A stretch of 64,000 nt of DNA from Euphorbia lathyris (lineage: Eukaryota > Streptophyta > Magnoliopsida > Malpighiales > Euphorbiaceae), in assembly GCF_963576675.1 (NCBI RefSeq), contig NC_088912.1, forward strand, positions 13,787,001 through 13,851,000, written 5' to 3'. Every line of letters begins with the position of its first letter. Position 1 is the stretch's first letter. Of this stretch, positions 1 to 11,430 are shown in pieces. The translations under genes were made by a program, and so were the position numbers. The notes under the pieces were generated by a model. It did no database searches. It was not told where the DNA came from and saw only the letters and a list, made by a program, of their open reading frames with translations.

Positions 1-10
1 GATTAGTTCC

Positions 11-776
11 TAGGGATGACAACCAGAGTATGTGTGGATAATATCAATTTCAAACTTTTATCCGTTTATTTTTATCTGCCCATATGTCTCAATATCATAA
101 CAGTCTACATTTTGCATCCCATGTTCGTTCAATTTCATTCACACGTACCCTTGGCTGTTAAGAATAAAAATAAAACAAAAAAAATTATAAATTTAACAAC
201 GTCTAAATTTAATAAATCATAGTGGTGAGGGGTAGGGGAAGACCTAAGCAAACTTGGAGGAGGGTGATCGAGAGTGATATGAGTTCACTGGGAATTGAGG
301 AAAATATGGTAGTGGATAGGACGGAGTGGAGGGAGCGAATTTGTGTCGCTGACACGACTAGATTTCACGGTTTTATATGATGGTTCATGTTAGCCGACCC
401 CGAATCATTTCGGGATTACGCCTTTGTTGTTGTTGCTGTTGTTGTATCCATCTAAAAATTGAACATATTGAACCTTAATTAATAAGAATAAAGGAGCTCG
501 GTGGTATCACACAATTGTTGAAGAACAAAATATTGAGCTTCAAATCTCACATCTTATATATAAAAAAACAATAATAATTTATTGATATACAAAAGAGTTA
601 GGACGGGCAACGCGTATCGGGTACCCAGAGACATTCTCATACTCATCCCGTTATCGTAAGGGGTAACAGTTATGATCTCATACCGGTCTCATAACCTTTC
701 ATAGAGTGTATGGGTAGTTCTATTACAATCAGGTAGTACCGGGTACCCGTGGGTGCAGTACAAGTTGTCATCCTTA
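11..776. mobile_element. Non-autonomous Ac-like hAT element (MITE)
   Basis: The ends are near-perfect 13-bp inverted repeats: TAGGGATGACAAC at 11-23 and GTTGTCATCCTTA at 764-776, with one mismatch. They are flanked by an 8-bp duplication with one mismatch, TTAGTTCC at 3-10 and CTAGTTCC at 777-784. An 8-bp duplication and a TAGGGATG terminus are typical of Ac/Ds-type hAT transposons. There is no transposase, so a trans-acting hAT transposase must have moved it. A GGGTACCCG-rich subterminal stretch lies at 617-755. The middle is partly occupied by an RTE LINE remnant. The short ORF at 16-222 is not considered a gene. Confidence 0.8.
222..446 (+). mobile_element. RTE-type LINE, 3' end remnant nested in the hAT element
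   Basis: Positions 231-380 read as the extreme C-terminus of an RTE-clade reverse transcriptase, including GRPKQTWRRVI, a DMSSLGI block and a WRERI block, and close with TGA. A short 3' UTR follows and ends in a TTG/GTT-rich microsatellite at about 424-446, the usual tail of plant RTE LINEs in place of poly(A). Everything upstream is missing, which fits a 5'-truncated insertion. It lies inside the hAT element, so it inserted later or was carried along with it. Confidence 0.72.
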
Positions 777-784
777 CTAGTTCC

Positions 785-1155
785 CTATACTTGTAAAAAA
801 ATATTATTTTCCGATATACTTTTAAAATATCTTATTTATATTTTGCATTTGTTTGAAATTATCTATTAATTCATTGAAATCCACGTGGCATAGTAAAGAC
901 AAATTTTGAAAAAGTAAAAATGTGTACATTTTAAGAAAATGAGAATGACAAATAGATTACTTTAAGAAAATTCAACAGGCCAATAGATACCATTTATGCT
1001 TTAGCTTTTAATTTGCTAGTCGTTTCCGCAACAAATTCTCTCTCATTTTTGTTTTTGGTTGCTTTTTTTAGATTGTTTCCCATTTCTTACTTTTTATTGG
1101 ACATCTTCTTCTAGTAATTCATTTTATTTATCAATTTTATTAAAAAAACATATAT
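785..1155. other. AT-rich spacer without recognisable gene
   Basis: This AT-rich sequence lies between the hAT element and the Sirevirus-like LTR. I see no ORF, RNA gene or clear repeat. Confidence 0.5.
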
Positions 1156-2548
1156 TGTTGGTCCCGTGTAATTAATTCCAATGGGGGGTTAGGAACTAAT
1201 GTAACTTTTTCGCTTAATTATGCTGACTTAATTTAATTCTTTAAATCACTTTACTCAGTTTTGGTTAGCAAGACCGAGCGAGATGTAAGACAGCTTTAGT
1301 CAGAGGCTGACTAGAACCGTTTTACTTGTGAGTAGGGAATTAACACTTAAGGTCAGCTTCCAACTCAGCACTCTGATTACTCAGTGTCAGCTTATACAAT
1401 TTATATCCTGAGTAATTTAAGCAAGCAACACATACATATATATATTGAGAGAAAGAGTTAGAAATTACTCAGCAGACTTATCCTGGTTCGGCCTCACCGC
1501 CTACGTCCAGTCCCCAGAATCCTTCCGGGCTTTTTCAATCGACTACTGAGCTCTTTAAAGGTAGAGCACAAACCGTTTACCAGCAATTGAGTATGCAAGA
1601 GTACCGTCCTCTATTCGTCTACTCAACCATACTAAGTGCTATAACCAAACACTTAGATTTTCTCTACCACTGAGTACTAAAACCGAGTACTCAGCACCAC
1701 TCTATCAATCTTTACAATTGATACAAATTTGTTCTTTCTAGATGAAGAACGCTTTAGATGAATATAAATTCGATCTAGACTTTTACACAGAAATAGGATT
1801 TGGGTGTAAGTATTTGCTTTTTCTTGTTTGCATGTGCTTGTATGTATGATTTTCTTTTTGTACTTCGGCAAAGGATCCAAGAGATGAACTTGTCCTTTTA
1901 TAGTGAAATCTGATGCCTCAATCATTTGAATTCAGATCTATCCATTGAATTCAAACGGTCTTCTTGCGTCATTCACTGGTCAGCATACAGTTTTGCAGGC
2001 CAATCCTATCGTCTGAATTTAGCAGGCGTCAGGCTTGTCTTCTTCCGCCAGGTTCGTCTTCTAGCGCCAGTTTCGTCTTTTACCCAAATGCCAGTTGACC
2101 CATGCATCTCGAAACTGTCTCCTTGCGTAATTCCAAAGCTTCTGAATTGGCGCAGATCTCTGTTGGATCTTGTCTTTTAGTTAACGGATCATTGGCGCTG
2201 TCCTGATGAACACTCAGCTTGACGTAATAGACGTTGCCTTCGATCTTTGTCTTTGACGAGGCTGAGTTACGTTCTACTCAGCTTCTTCGGTCAGCTTCAT
2301 CTTCAAGCGTTTTGTTCTGAAGAAGACTTTTCTTCTATGATGCTGAGTTGTGTTCTACTCAGCTTCTGTGGCTCATGCTGACTTCATTCTGTCTTACTTT
2401 TTATTTCTGTTCTCATTTATAATTATACTCAACATTGAACAAACACATTAGTACAATTAAATCAAAGCACTTAAATTTAATTGTCTTAATCATGGATCAA
2501 CTTAAATAATTTTGTCAAATCAAAATCATGTGGAAAGGTGTTTCAACA
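1156..2548 (-). repeat. LTR (3') of the Sirevirus-like element
   Basis: The plus-strand limits are TGTTGGTCCCGTG at 1156 and GGTGTTTCAACA ending at 2548, giving a 5-bp TGTTG...CAACA inverted terminus and about 1393 bp. The polypurine tract directly abuts the 2548 end, so this is the 3' LTR of a minus-strand element. It is rich in ACTCAGC/GCTGAGT motifs. No partner LTR is found in the window. ORFs at 1677-1925 and 1926-2180 fall inside it and are not genes. Confidence 0.75.
1895..1903 (-). promoter_or_regulatory. Candidate TATA box in the LTR
   Basis: The minus strand reads CTATAAAAG, about 650 nt into the 1393-nt LTR. This is a plausible U3 promoter position, with transcription running toward lower coordinates. 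Confidence 0.5.
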
Positions 2549-2660
2549 AACTCCCCCATTTTGATGTTGGCAAAAATATTTAATTATGGAACTCAACATT
2601 AGAGTTTCCCATGATTGATTTATCTTTTAGTCTTCTGAAGTTACTCCCCCATAAGGGTTG
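2549..2660 (-). other. Duplicated polypurine tracts
   Basis: The minus strand has AAAATGGGGGAGTT touching the LTR (about 2549-2562) and a second tract, TTATGGGGGAGTAA, at about 2647-2660. The first is the expected plus-strand primer of the retrotransposon. More than one polypurine tract upstream of the 3' LTR is a described Sirevirus trait. Confidence 0.6.
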
Positions 2661-3060
2661 CATCTATTGACTCAATTTAACTCTAATCTTTCTAAGATTT
2701 AATTAAGACATGCCTTTACTGACTTAGTTCAATTCTAGACTTTCCAAGATCTAATTCAGATGAGCCTAGGTCAGTTTTCAGAAGATGGTCAATACTTGGA
2801 ACATATAGTTATTACTCAGTGTCGCATATAAGTATCAGAGTTGTGTGCTGAGTAAATTTTACTTGTATATTTCTTATGTTCACAAGCTTTAACTTGTTGT
2901 TTAATGAATAGTTAAATATGACAGATCAGCATATAAGCATAACAAGTAAGCATCACATATAGATAAGCCAGTTTGGATAAAAGGATGCTTATATAGATAG
3001 TCAGCATAACAAAATAGAACATGCCAAATATAAAGTTACATGTCTAAGATTATTTCTAAT

Positions 3061-6000
3061 CTATCTCTTTATGTTGACTTGAACTTGGTGGGATTTGCCT
3101 TTGCCCTTGGTAGTTCTTTGTTGCTGACTTGGATTACTTGGGTCAGCAGAAGTTGAACCAAGCTTCTGTTGAGTTCCGGCGTCAGGCTTAGTTATCTCCC
3201 CCTGTTTCTGTTGAGTTCCAGCAGCTTGCCTTTCTTTCTCTCCCGTTTTTCCAGCATCGGGAGTTGGAGGAGGAGGATAGAAGGTTCCCTGTTGAACAGC
3301 ACGAGTCAGTTTTGATGAGTAAATTTGGAGTTGACTCGTACTCTCCCTAAGACCTTTGAAGACTTGCATGCCATCGGACATAGTGGAAACAGGGATCTTA
3401 ATGTTGGAACTGGGCATACTTAACAGATACTCTTGAGATTTCCCGATCCAAGTTATGGATTCTGTCATCCGGGCATATGATTGATGATACATCCTGAGCA
3501 GGGAAGTGTCATATTGTTGACGTTGAGTGTTGGTTTGCCGAACCTGCTTAAGGGTAGATTGAGTGCATTGCAGAATCTCATTTGTCTTCACTAGGTCAGT
3601 GTCCATTTCCTCTTTATTCAGATTGAGTAAGCGAATAGCTTCACCAATTTATTCGATGGAACACTGACAGGGGGAGGAGATCAGGTCACGAGCTCCGGTC
3701 AGCTCAGAGGTCAGCTGGGAGAAATATTGATGGACCTCAGTAGAGGTGGCATATGTTGAGTTCACAGCTGATAAGACATTGAGTTGACCTTGGATGGTGT
3801 TCATATGAGTCACCATCATCAGCTGGAGTTCGGCCAGCTTCACTATTGACTCTTGCTTGGGCTGTTGAGATGCGAACGATGTCATGACACTCATCAAGTC
3901 TTTGAGACCCTTGATTTCGGTGAGAAGCTGAGTGACAGAGGAGATTTGTGTTGGCTCAACATGATCAGACCCAGCAGCATCGGCCTGAGTTTGATGAATG
4001 TCCTGAAGTAGTGCTTGAGCTGAGTCGATAATCTTCCTGCCAGACTCAGAAGCATTTAAGTAAGCATAGGATTCATCAGTTTGTGGTTCAGAGGCTGAAA
4101 TCTTGTCAACACCGGATGGAGGAGGTGTTTGGTGCTCAGAAGTAGAGGTGCCAGCTTGGTCAGTAGCTGCACTTTGAGCCAGGTCAGCAGCAGGAGCTGA
4201 CTGGTTTTCATTCTGCGTTGAAGGAGTAGGAAGAGGTGGATCAGCAGAATTATTGACCTGCTCAGTATCAGCCTGAAGTTGAGGAGATTTTGAAGGTTGA
4301 GGCAAGTCAGAACTGACTTGAGCAGGGATTTCCTTTGCCAACTCGTTGACTTGAGCAGCAGGGACTTCGAGTACTTGCTCGGCAGAAATAGGACCATGAG
4401 GAGCTTTGGGATCGGCTTGTTCCTCAGCTTGAGAAACAGAGGCTTGTTTTTCCTTTATTTGGTCCAGAGTAGGCTCAGTGACAATTGAGAAGAATTGAAA
4501 CTGAAGCTTGGTGAGGTCGGTAATTGGATCCCTCAGTGGAGACTCATCCAATAGATCGATGAATTTTGGTTTCAGAGCCTTACGCTTGAGCCGCTTGCCT
4601 GTGCTGTCGTTGTTTGTTTGAGGAGAGGGATCAGCAGCAATGGAGTCAAGGGACTCAGAGGCGGAGTTAGGACCAAGGTCATCATCAACGCCTTCCACAA
4701 CCTTGCCCTTCACTAGTTGCTTAGTTTGGTTCTCAGTTTGCTCAGCAGCAAATTTCACACTTGGCTCAGCTGATCCTATTTGATCAGCTTGAGACTGACC
4801 TCTGGTATTACCCAGTTCTTCCTCCTGGTCAGTAGGGGTCTTCTCAAGGTCAATTTCTTGACTCCGCACAAAGTGTGATTCAGGAGTAGCCACGAAGTGA
4901 AGTGGGTTAGCTTCAATCGGCGTCAACCCATAGGTTTTCTTCCTCTTCAGAGGCATTTTAGGGGTTTCCTCACTTTCTTCCTCAAGCTCAACTTGCCTTT
5001 TCTATTTCTTCGCTGACTTAAGTTCCCCTTGAGCTTGCTCAACAGCACCTCTCTTCGCACTAGAGCCAATCCGAATCTTCTTCGGAGCTGTGTTAATATC
5101 TTTGGAGGAGGATTGGTTAGCTTTTCTCTTTTTATCCTGTCTGGTGCGGTCAGCGGGTTCTTTGACACCCATCACTTTCTTTCCTTTCTTGGTCAGCGCA
5201 TCCTATGCTGCTTCAACCATATTATCCTCTTCTTCATTGTCCTCAACAGGTGCTTCTTCAACCATAGCCCCCTTTTCTTTCTTGGGTTTAATTGGTAGGT
5301 TGAAGGCTAGCCCAAACAGCAGTGCCGTTGTGATTTCTGTACCCCAAATTTCAATTTCTTTGACTGTGCTCACCTGATGGTCCTGAAGAATTTTTGTGAT
5401 GAGGGAGCCCATCCTGAGTTTCCTGGTACTTCGTTGGAATGCGCCGATAAGAAAGACGGGCATGTTGAGTGGTATAAAGTTCAGCATGTGCCAGATAAAG
5501 CACTGCTCAAAGTTAAAAGCTGAGGAGGAGGCGTTGATCTTAGGGAATAAGAAATTGGTCAAGATGTAATGGGCCATTTTCTGAGGCTGACCCATGCAAG
5601 TGCTGGCTATTTCCCCTTTGTGGTCTTTTGGTTTGGAGAACTCAACAGGGTAGTCAATCTTAGAGTAGTCGTTCGTGGTCCTGAGTTCTGAACCTTTGGC
5701 CGTCAGTTTCAGCGGATTTGCGAGATAGGACGGAGTGATCGTGATGTCCTTGTCTTTGACCTTGGTTACTAAATGGTCAACATTATCCTCGTTAACCTTG
5801 AGATTTGCATAAAATTCTCTTACCAACTACGGGTAAGTGGTACCGGGGAGAGAGAATAGCTCGGTCCAGCCATTCTTGGATATCCACTCACAGAAGGGTT
5901 TCTCAGCCTCCACGAACCCTTTAGAGAACCAACGGCGGCGGACAACCTCACACTTCTGTACGTTTTTTTAAACGGGGAGGAATACCTTCTCATTAGGTTG

Positions 6001-6216
6001 CTTGTTCTTCTTCTTTTTCTTTTCCTTTGACGGTGTTGCTTGGTCAGCTTTGGGGTTTTTGCTCGGAGTGCTGACCTTAGATTGTTCATGCTGACCATGT
6101 CCTTGAGACTCAGTTGAAGTCTCTTCATAGTCCTGCTCAGCAGGAGACGAAGGGTTTTCATCGGAGCGATTGTTGTTGTAATCGGCACCGGAGATGTTCT
6201 GAGAATCGTTAGACAT
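3061..6216 (-). pseudogene. Envelope-like / plant transposon ORF of Sirevirus, five in-frame stops
   Basis: One frame runs from the ATG at 6216 to the final stop at 3061-3063, about 1050 codons. It is interrupted only by stops at 5968, 5827, 5203, 5002 and 3649 (low coordinate of each codon), with no frameshift. The N-terminus is Ser/Asn/Gln-rich and then Lys-rich (KEKKKKKNK). A globular block at about 5830-5290, starting near EFYANL and including an AHYIL block, resembles the 'putative plant transposon protein' domain annotated in envelope-like ORFs. The downstream part is basic, then a long Gln/Ala/Ser-rich low-complexity region, then a tail ending in KGKSHQVQVNIKR. I see no convincing signal peptide or membrane anchor, so a fusogenic role is not supported. 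The domain name is from family memory. As it stands it cannot make full-length protein. Confidence 0.6.
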
Positions 6217-6322
6217 GATTCTTTGAGAGATTTTGAGAGGATTTGGGATTTGAGAGAGAGAGAGAGAGAAATTGAATGCCAACGATTTCAAATGTAAAGA
6301 GGAATTAGTGGGAATTCATCCA

Positions 6323-6334
6323 CTATTTATAAAA
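6323..6334 (-). promoter_or_regulatory. Candidate promoter in front of the envelope-like ORF
   Basis: The minus strand has a strong TATA motif, TTTATAAATA, about 110 nt upstream of the ATG at 6216. A CT-dinucleotide leader follows (GA repeat on the plus strand at about 6251-6268). This spacing suits an RNA polymerase II promoter with a short pyrimidine-rich 5' UTR, implying a separate transcript for the ORF. The TATA is seen directly; transcription is inferred. Confidence 0.4.
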
Positions 6335-6469
6335 GTGCCGAGTTGATCTAATAGGTCGGAATGGCGGTTTGATCTCGAGATGATCAATCGACAGTTATCT
6401 CTGGCATTTATGACACATTCGGCGCATGTGTTTTCTAATTATTACGCTTACGTCATCCTAGGTTGATCT

Positions 6470-7145
6470 GGTGCAAACGATGAAGGCAAGAAACCTAACG
6501 ATTCATTCGATCCAATAAAAGAGGAGATTGAGAACTCACAATTCAGAAATAATTTCTCTAATGATAATCCAGGAATCGTTCTAGTTTCCAGACTTTTAGC
6601 CGGCAATTACATACCGTGGAGTCATTCTATGATTCACGCACTCAGAGCAAAGAGGAAGTTGATGTTCATCATGGAGGATGATCTGAAACCATCGATAACA
6701 ACACCGGATTATGAGAAATGGTGGGCACTTGATAGTTTGGTGTTTTCATGGCTGATAAATTCAATGGAGAAAGATGTAGCACTTTGCTTCATGTATGCAA
6801 CTTCTGCTCGTGCACTTTGGAAGGAAGCAGAACAACGATGTGCTGAGAAAAATGGCCTCCAATTGTTTCATCTCAAACAGGAACTCAGCAGAATTGCTCA
6901 GGGAAGTCTCTCTATATCCTCTTATTTTTTAAGGCTTAAACGAATTTGGGATGAAATAACAGCTTTATAGCCTTCTACTGCTTGCACTTGTGGTGAATCT
7001 AAACAAATTATCCAGGATTTAGATGGGACTGATAGAGTTATGAAGTTTCTTTCTAGATTAAATCCGGATTATGATAATGTAGTGAATCAGATCTTACTCA
7101 TTAATCATATTCCTGAATTAAATAATGCATATGCTATGGTTCATC
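6470..7145 (+). pseudogene. Copia gag (UBN2-type), N-terminal part
   Basis: From GANDEGKKPN onward the frame gives the usual Copia gag start: a DNPGIVLVSRLL block, then GNYIPWSHSM, KWWALDSLVFSWL and WKEAEQR, which form the UBN2/Retrotran_gag fold that packs the element RNA. A TAG at 6968-6970 interrupts the frame, but homology continues through SKQIIQDLDG and NPDYDNVVNQIL. The reading is cut at 7145 by the Athila insertion and resumes at 14812. The natural start codon is missing. Confidence 0.8.
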
Positions 7146-8561
7146 TGATGGGTGTCGAATCCACCAAAGATAAATATAACTTTACTTAACCGAAATATGG
7201 ATTTGTAACAAGGGTAAGCAAAGGTGGAACTCAATGGAATATTACTGACTCAAAACAATAATGACTTGATAAATAAACAAAGTAAATAAATAGGGGGTTT
7301 TGATTTGTGAGATTTAACCAATTGTGCAGAGAATTTCGAATTAAATAAAATCAGTAGAAGTAAATATGATTTTGTAAACAATGTCGGAGAAATCCGATCA
7401 AGGGGGTTCGTAGGTAGGTAATTCACTCAGTATCGATCATAGATATATAAAATACAACCTTATACACATACCGGATCAGTTTGGAGTATTCTTCCTTAAT
7501 ATTAAACTGGTCAAGCACGCGTGAATAACCAGTTCCTAATCAATAAATAATCATGCCTCAGCGGTCAGGATTTAATTTATTGACAGCCTGATGAATTAGA
7601 AGAACCCGACTTTAGCCAACCGACACTCAACGTAGACGATTCAGAAACTAAATTACTTATTCATTCGACTCAAATAAACCTAATTAATTTTGTATTAATG
7701 TCACATGAAAGACAATCTCAGGTTGTCAAATCTGAATCTATTCTTTCAAATACAAAACTAACCTAATTTAGATTATCGATTGCTACTATGATTGGTTCGT
7801 TTAGGAGAAAATCTAACTTTACCAATTCAGTCGTATGACAATCCAATTCAAAGAACGACCTGCAGTTATCATTCGCAGATTGAATAATCAATTGAGAATA
7901 AATCCCTAAATGCAATGAACAAATAAACGGTACATTAATAAGAATAATTAAAGTGCAACAGTCTCACGATAATGAAGAAAAACCTCATTTGAATTAACCC
8001 TTAACCGAATATAGAAGTTTAGCTATGAATAGCCATGAAAGAACACATGTTTCTGTTTCAAAAAGAGAACAAAAATGATACTAAAAAATAAAACCTAAAA
8101 AGAACCTCTTTCCAAGAACGTAAATCAGGCCTTTTGTAGAGAAAAGCCTCTCCTAAAAATTAGCTAACAAAAAGATAGTTTTTGTTTTTAAACTACAATC
8201 AATATCTTTTCTAATCTGTCATATCTCCTAATTTCGTGCATGCTTAGTCATTCCCAATTGTCCAGGTTCATTCTTGATAGAATAAGGGAGAGTCCTGATC
8301 AATTCTGGAATCTGCAATTCCCGAAATCCTTAGTCTTGGGCAAGACTAACTTTATCTTCATTTCAGCTCCTCCGAATCAGCTCCAAATTCCCTTCTAGTC
8401 TAAATTTTCTTCAATTAAGTCCAATTCTGCTCCTTTTAATCATTTGAGTCCTGTGGAGGCAAATCCAACCAAAACAAGAAATAATATCCAAAATAACACC
8501 AAATTAATTAAATAACCTAGCATTAAAGTGGACATTTGAACGTTGAATTGGACACTTATCA
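7146..8561 (-). repeat. Athila 3' LTR
   Basis: It begins TGATGGGTGTCGAATCC and ends GGACACTTATCA, 1416 bp, and is nearly identical to 13391-14806. Because the genes are on the minus strand, this left-hand copy is the 3' LTR. The interior starting at 8562 gives a weak purine-rich tract on the minus strand (GGGTAAGTATGGGGTATT). Confidence 0.88.
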
Positions 8562-10629
8562 AATACCCCATACTTACCCAATGCTTGTCCCTAAGCATAT
8601 CAGATCATGTCAACAGCTCTTTACTCTTATGATTTCGTGTTAACCAACCTTTCCCAATCCCCCCTCATAATGTGAAGATTATCAGCCATCAACTCTCAAA
8701 GCGAAGACATTATTCATGTTTGAACATACAATGTAACTACTTGAAAAATCTCAGCAATTGAGCTTTTGACCATGTACATAAGGTATGAATTAAAATAAAC
8801 AGCACCCTCACGGAAGCCACTCATTGCACTCAAGTGTTTAGGCTATGATTAGTTTTCAAGGAATCACTCAAGTCGCAACCTATAATGAAATTACCATAAG
8901 CTTGCCAATATATCAAATCTCCACCACTTAGTATAAATTCAAGACACTAAATCAAAGGGACTTAAAATAGGGTGTAACATAGGCTAGGATAAATGTTTGG
9001 AAAGGAAATGAGGAGAAAGGAAAACCGATGATAGTGGAAATGGCCAAAATGAAAACCAAAACACGATTATGTACAAACTACTTACAGTCTTCAAACTTCA
9101 GAATGAATGAATGAGATGATCTTAATTAATTATAAACAAATTGAAATGAACAAACTAACAAGAATTTTTTTGTTTTTTTTTCTTTTTCTTTTCTTTGCCT
9201 CTGGTATATTTTTTTTCTTTTCTGAGGCTCCTTTTTTTTCATACTTGAAGAAGATAATACTAGAACTAGGAAGCTACACTTTTTTTGCGAGCTAATGTCC
9301 ATTTAAACACCTTTGAAGCACAACCACATATATCTAAAGGGTCATTCAGTTGAATCCTCGTACTTTGATAAACTTGTGGTTAATTTGAATATGGAAATTG
9401 CTCAAAGCAACAACTAAACATAGAAATAAATGAAAGAATGTACAGACTTTGATGGCTAGAACGTCCATGGCCAAGGGACTCGAACAAAGGTGTGTCAAGA
9501 ATGGGAAAAGGCTCAAATCTGGCTAACTAAGGGATTGTACTGTTATTTTTGTTAGTCTTGGGCAAGACTAAGGGTTCAAAGTTTATTTGAAATGGCTGAC
9601 AGAAAAAAAAACCTACTGCCCTTATCATTTTTAATGCTTAAATACATCAGTGTGGTCTCGAAATGCATAACATGGCAAGTTCTAGAATTCCAAACTAGAA
9701 TTGGATAACACTCAGAAAAAATAGAACAAAGTGTAATGTTTTTGTTCTTGCATTTAGGCTCAAAAACTTTCCAAAAATTGGGGTTAAATTGATGTTGTTT
9801 CATTCAAAATGTCTGTCATGTTTATGGGAAATTAGTCAAGTGGTTCATATGCATGTTCAAGACAATTGTGCAACCTTGACCTTTTGAAATCGACAGCTTA
9901 CTCAAAACAAGACTTAGGGGTTTCAATACTAAGTTGGCAACCTAGTTTCAACCGAGTGCAAAACTGAGAGCTAGCATTATTATTTCTAGGGACAAAACAA
10001 AAGGTGGACACCGCACACTAGACTCGAGCATATTTTTCGGGGGCTTTTTCCACTTGAGGTGGATACCTCACACTAATTTAGCACATATTCCATAAAATTA
10101 AACCCAGAAAATTGCAGCAGTAAAATAAGGAAATTTCAGCAGCAGTAAATTTTCAAAACAGCCAGAAGCTCTTCAACAAATTAACCATCACAATCAGTCA
10201 ATTAACCATGAAATCAAACACGATCCTTCCCCCACTTTTCTCCTCACATTGTCCTCAATGAGGAATTCAAACAATCAGGGGAGAAGGACAACAAACAAGA
10301 GGAAAGTAATAAATTGAAAAAGAAAAATTCACTTACTGCCCTATTTGGAGGAACCTGTCCTTAAGCCCACTTATTTCACCATTTTTAAGCTCTTTGGCAC
10401 TTGCAAATTAAATCGAAAGGAAACACATGCCTATTGAAGAAGATGATGGCAGTTAAGTCAGTTATTAAAAATAAAAAAAAATAAAACAAAAACAAAAACA
10501 AAACATAAAGGATAACTTGGATCTTTTAGCAAGACCAACTTGGGCTGTCTCCCAATAGCGCCGCTAGTTAACGTCTTTGGCTAGTTAACGTCTTTGGCTA
10601 GACACTCTTGAACTCTAAGGCTAGTCTCC
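8562..10629 (-). other. Athila internal non-coding 3' region
   Basis: This stretch of about 2 kb between the integrase tail and the 3' LTR has no ORF with family similarity. ORFs at 9107-9295 and 9576-9803 are low-complexity. A 17-bp tandem duplication, CTAGTTAACGTCTTTGG, lies at 10564-10597. Athila elements usually carry a long spacer or env-like region here; no env-like coding is visible. Confidence 0.6.
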
Positions 10630-11430
10630 TGGGTCAAGATGTTGAACTTCTCTAGAGACTCCAATTAGGATATTCTTGTAAAATGGCTTGAGTCTGTGGC
10701 CATTTACTTTTTGCACTTTCCCATTCTCCAGGCTCTTAATTTCCACAGCACATTAAGGGTAAATCTTCATGACCATGAAAGGTCCTATCCATTTGGACTT
10801 TAATTTTCTGGAAAACAATCTCAATCGATAATGGTGTAAAAATACCTTCTGTCCTATTCGAAATTGTTTCTGGATAATCATATCATCATGAAATTTCTTG
10901 GTCTTCAATTTATTAATTCTCGGGCTTTCGCAAGCTTCATTTTTCAACTCTTCAAGCTCCTGTACTTGTAGCTTCCTAACACTTTCAATTTCGATACTCT
11001 TTTCAACAACCACATGTAATTCATCTTCCCTATAAAACTCAGAATCATGTTGTGTTATTGGTTCGACAACATCTATACCACAAATGGAATGCACTTCGTT
11101 AGGAAATTTCATGGCATCATAAACATTAAATTGAACTATTTTACCATCGAATTCCATAGTCAGTGTTCCTTTGTGAACATCTATCTTTGTCTGAGCAGTT
11201 GTTAGGAATGGTCTCCCTAACAAGATTTCTGATGCCTTTGAGGAATGATCATCATCTTCCATATCGATAACAAAGAAGTCAGCTGGAAAAATTAAACCAT
11301 TAACCTGCATAAGAACATCTTCCAACAAACCTTCAGGATAAACTATAGATCGGTTAGCGAGTTGAATTACTACTCCTATTTCCTCTAAAGGACCAGCATT
11401 TAAAGATGAATAAATTGATTTAGGCATGAC
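10630..11430 (-). pseudogene. Athila protease fused to integrase C-terminus by deletion
   Basis: The frame from 11427 starts just after the protease active-site region (MPKSIYSSLNAGPL) and continues with the retropepsin flap and C-terminal motif LLGRPFLTTAQTKIDV. About 45 codons later it passes without a stop into LQVQELEELKNEACESPRIN and FRIGQKVFLHHYRLRLF, which is the integrase tail (GPY-like SKWIGPFMV). A TAA lies at 10753-10755, and integrase homology (VNGHRLKPFY) continues to about 10630. Around 1000 codons of RT, RNase H and integrase core are gone from between these blocks. The join is in frame, so a replication-derived deletion is plausible. Confidence 0.78.

Larger units (their letters stand above)
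1156..6465 (-). mobile_element. Sirevirus-like Ty1/Copia element, 3' half only
   Basis: Read on the minus strand, this is the downstream half of an LTR retrotransposon: a long envelope-like ORF (6216-3061), a non-coding 3' region, polypurine tracts near 2649 and 2560, then a terminal LTR (2548-1156). Gag, protease, integrase, RT, the primer site and the 5' LTR are absent. Sequence identity changes abruptly at about 6465 to a plus-strand Copia gag. A long ORF between pol and the 3' LTR, together with repeated polypurine tracts, is characteristic of Sireviruses. The assignment rests on this architecture because no pol domain remains to classify. Confidence 0.62.

Noticed and set aside
1677..2180. 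Two facing ORFs as a host gene pair
   Set aside because: Both lie inside the Sirevirus-like LTR and have no recognisable domain.
3061..6216. Genuine viral envelope gene
   Set aside because: No clear signal peptide, cleavage site or membrane anchor is visible, and the LTR and polypurine tracts tie it to a Sirevirus-like retrotransposon.
9107..9803. Athila env-like gene in the 3' region
   Set aside because: The ORFs are short and low-complexity, with no similarity to env-like proteins.
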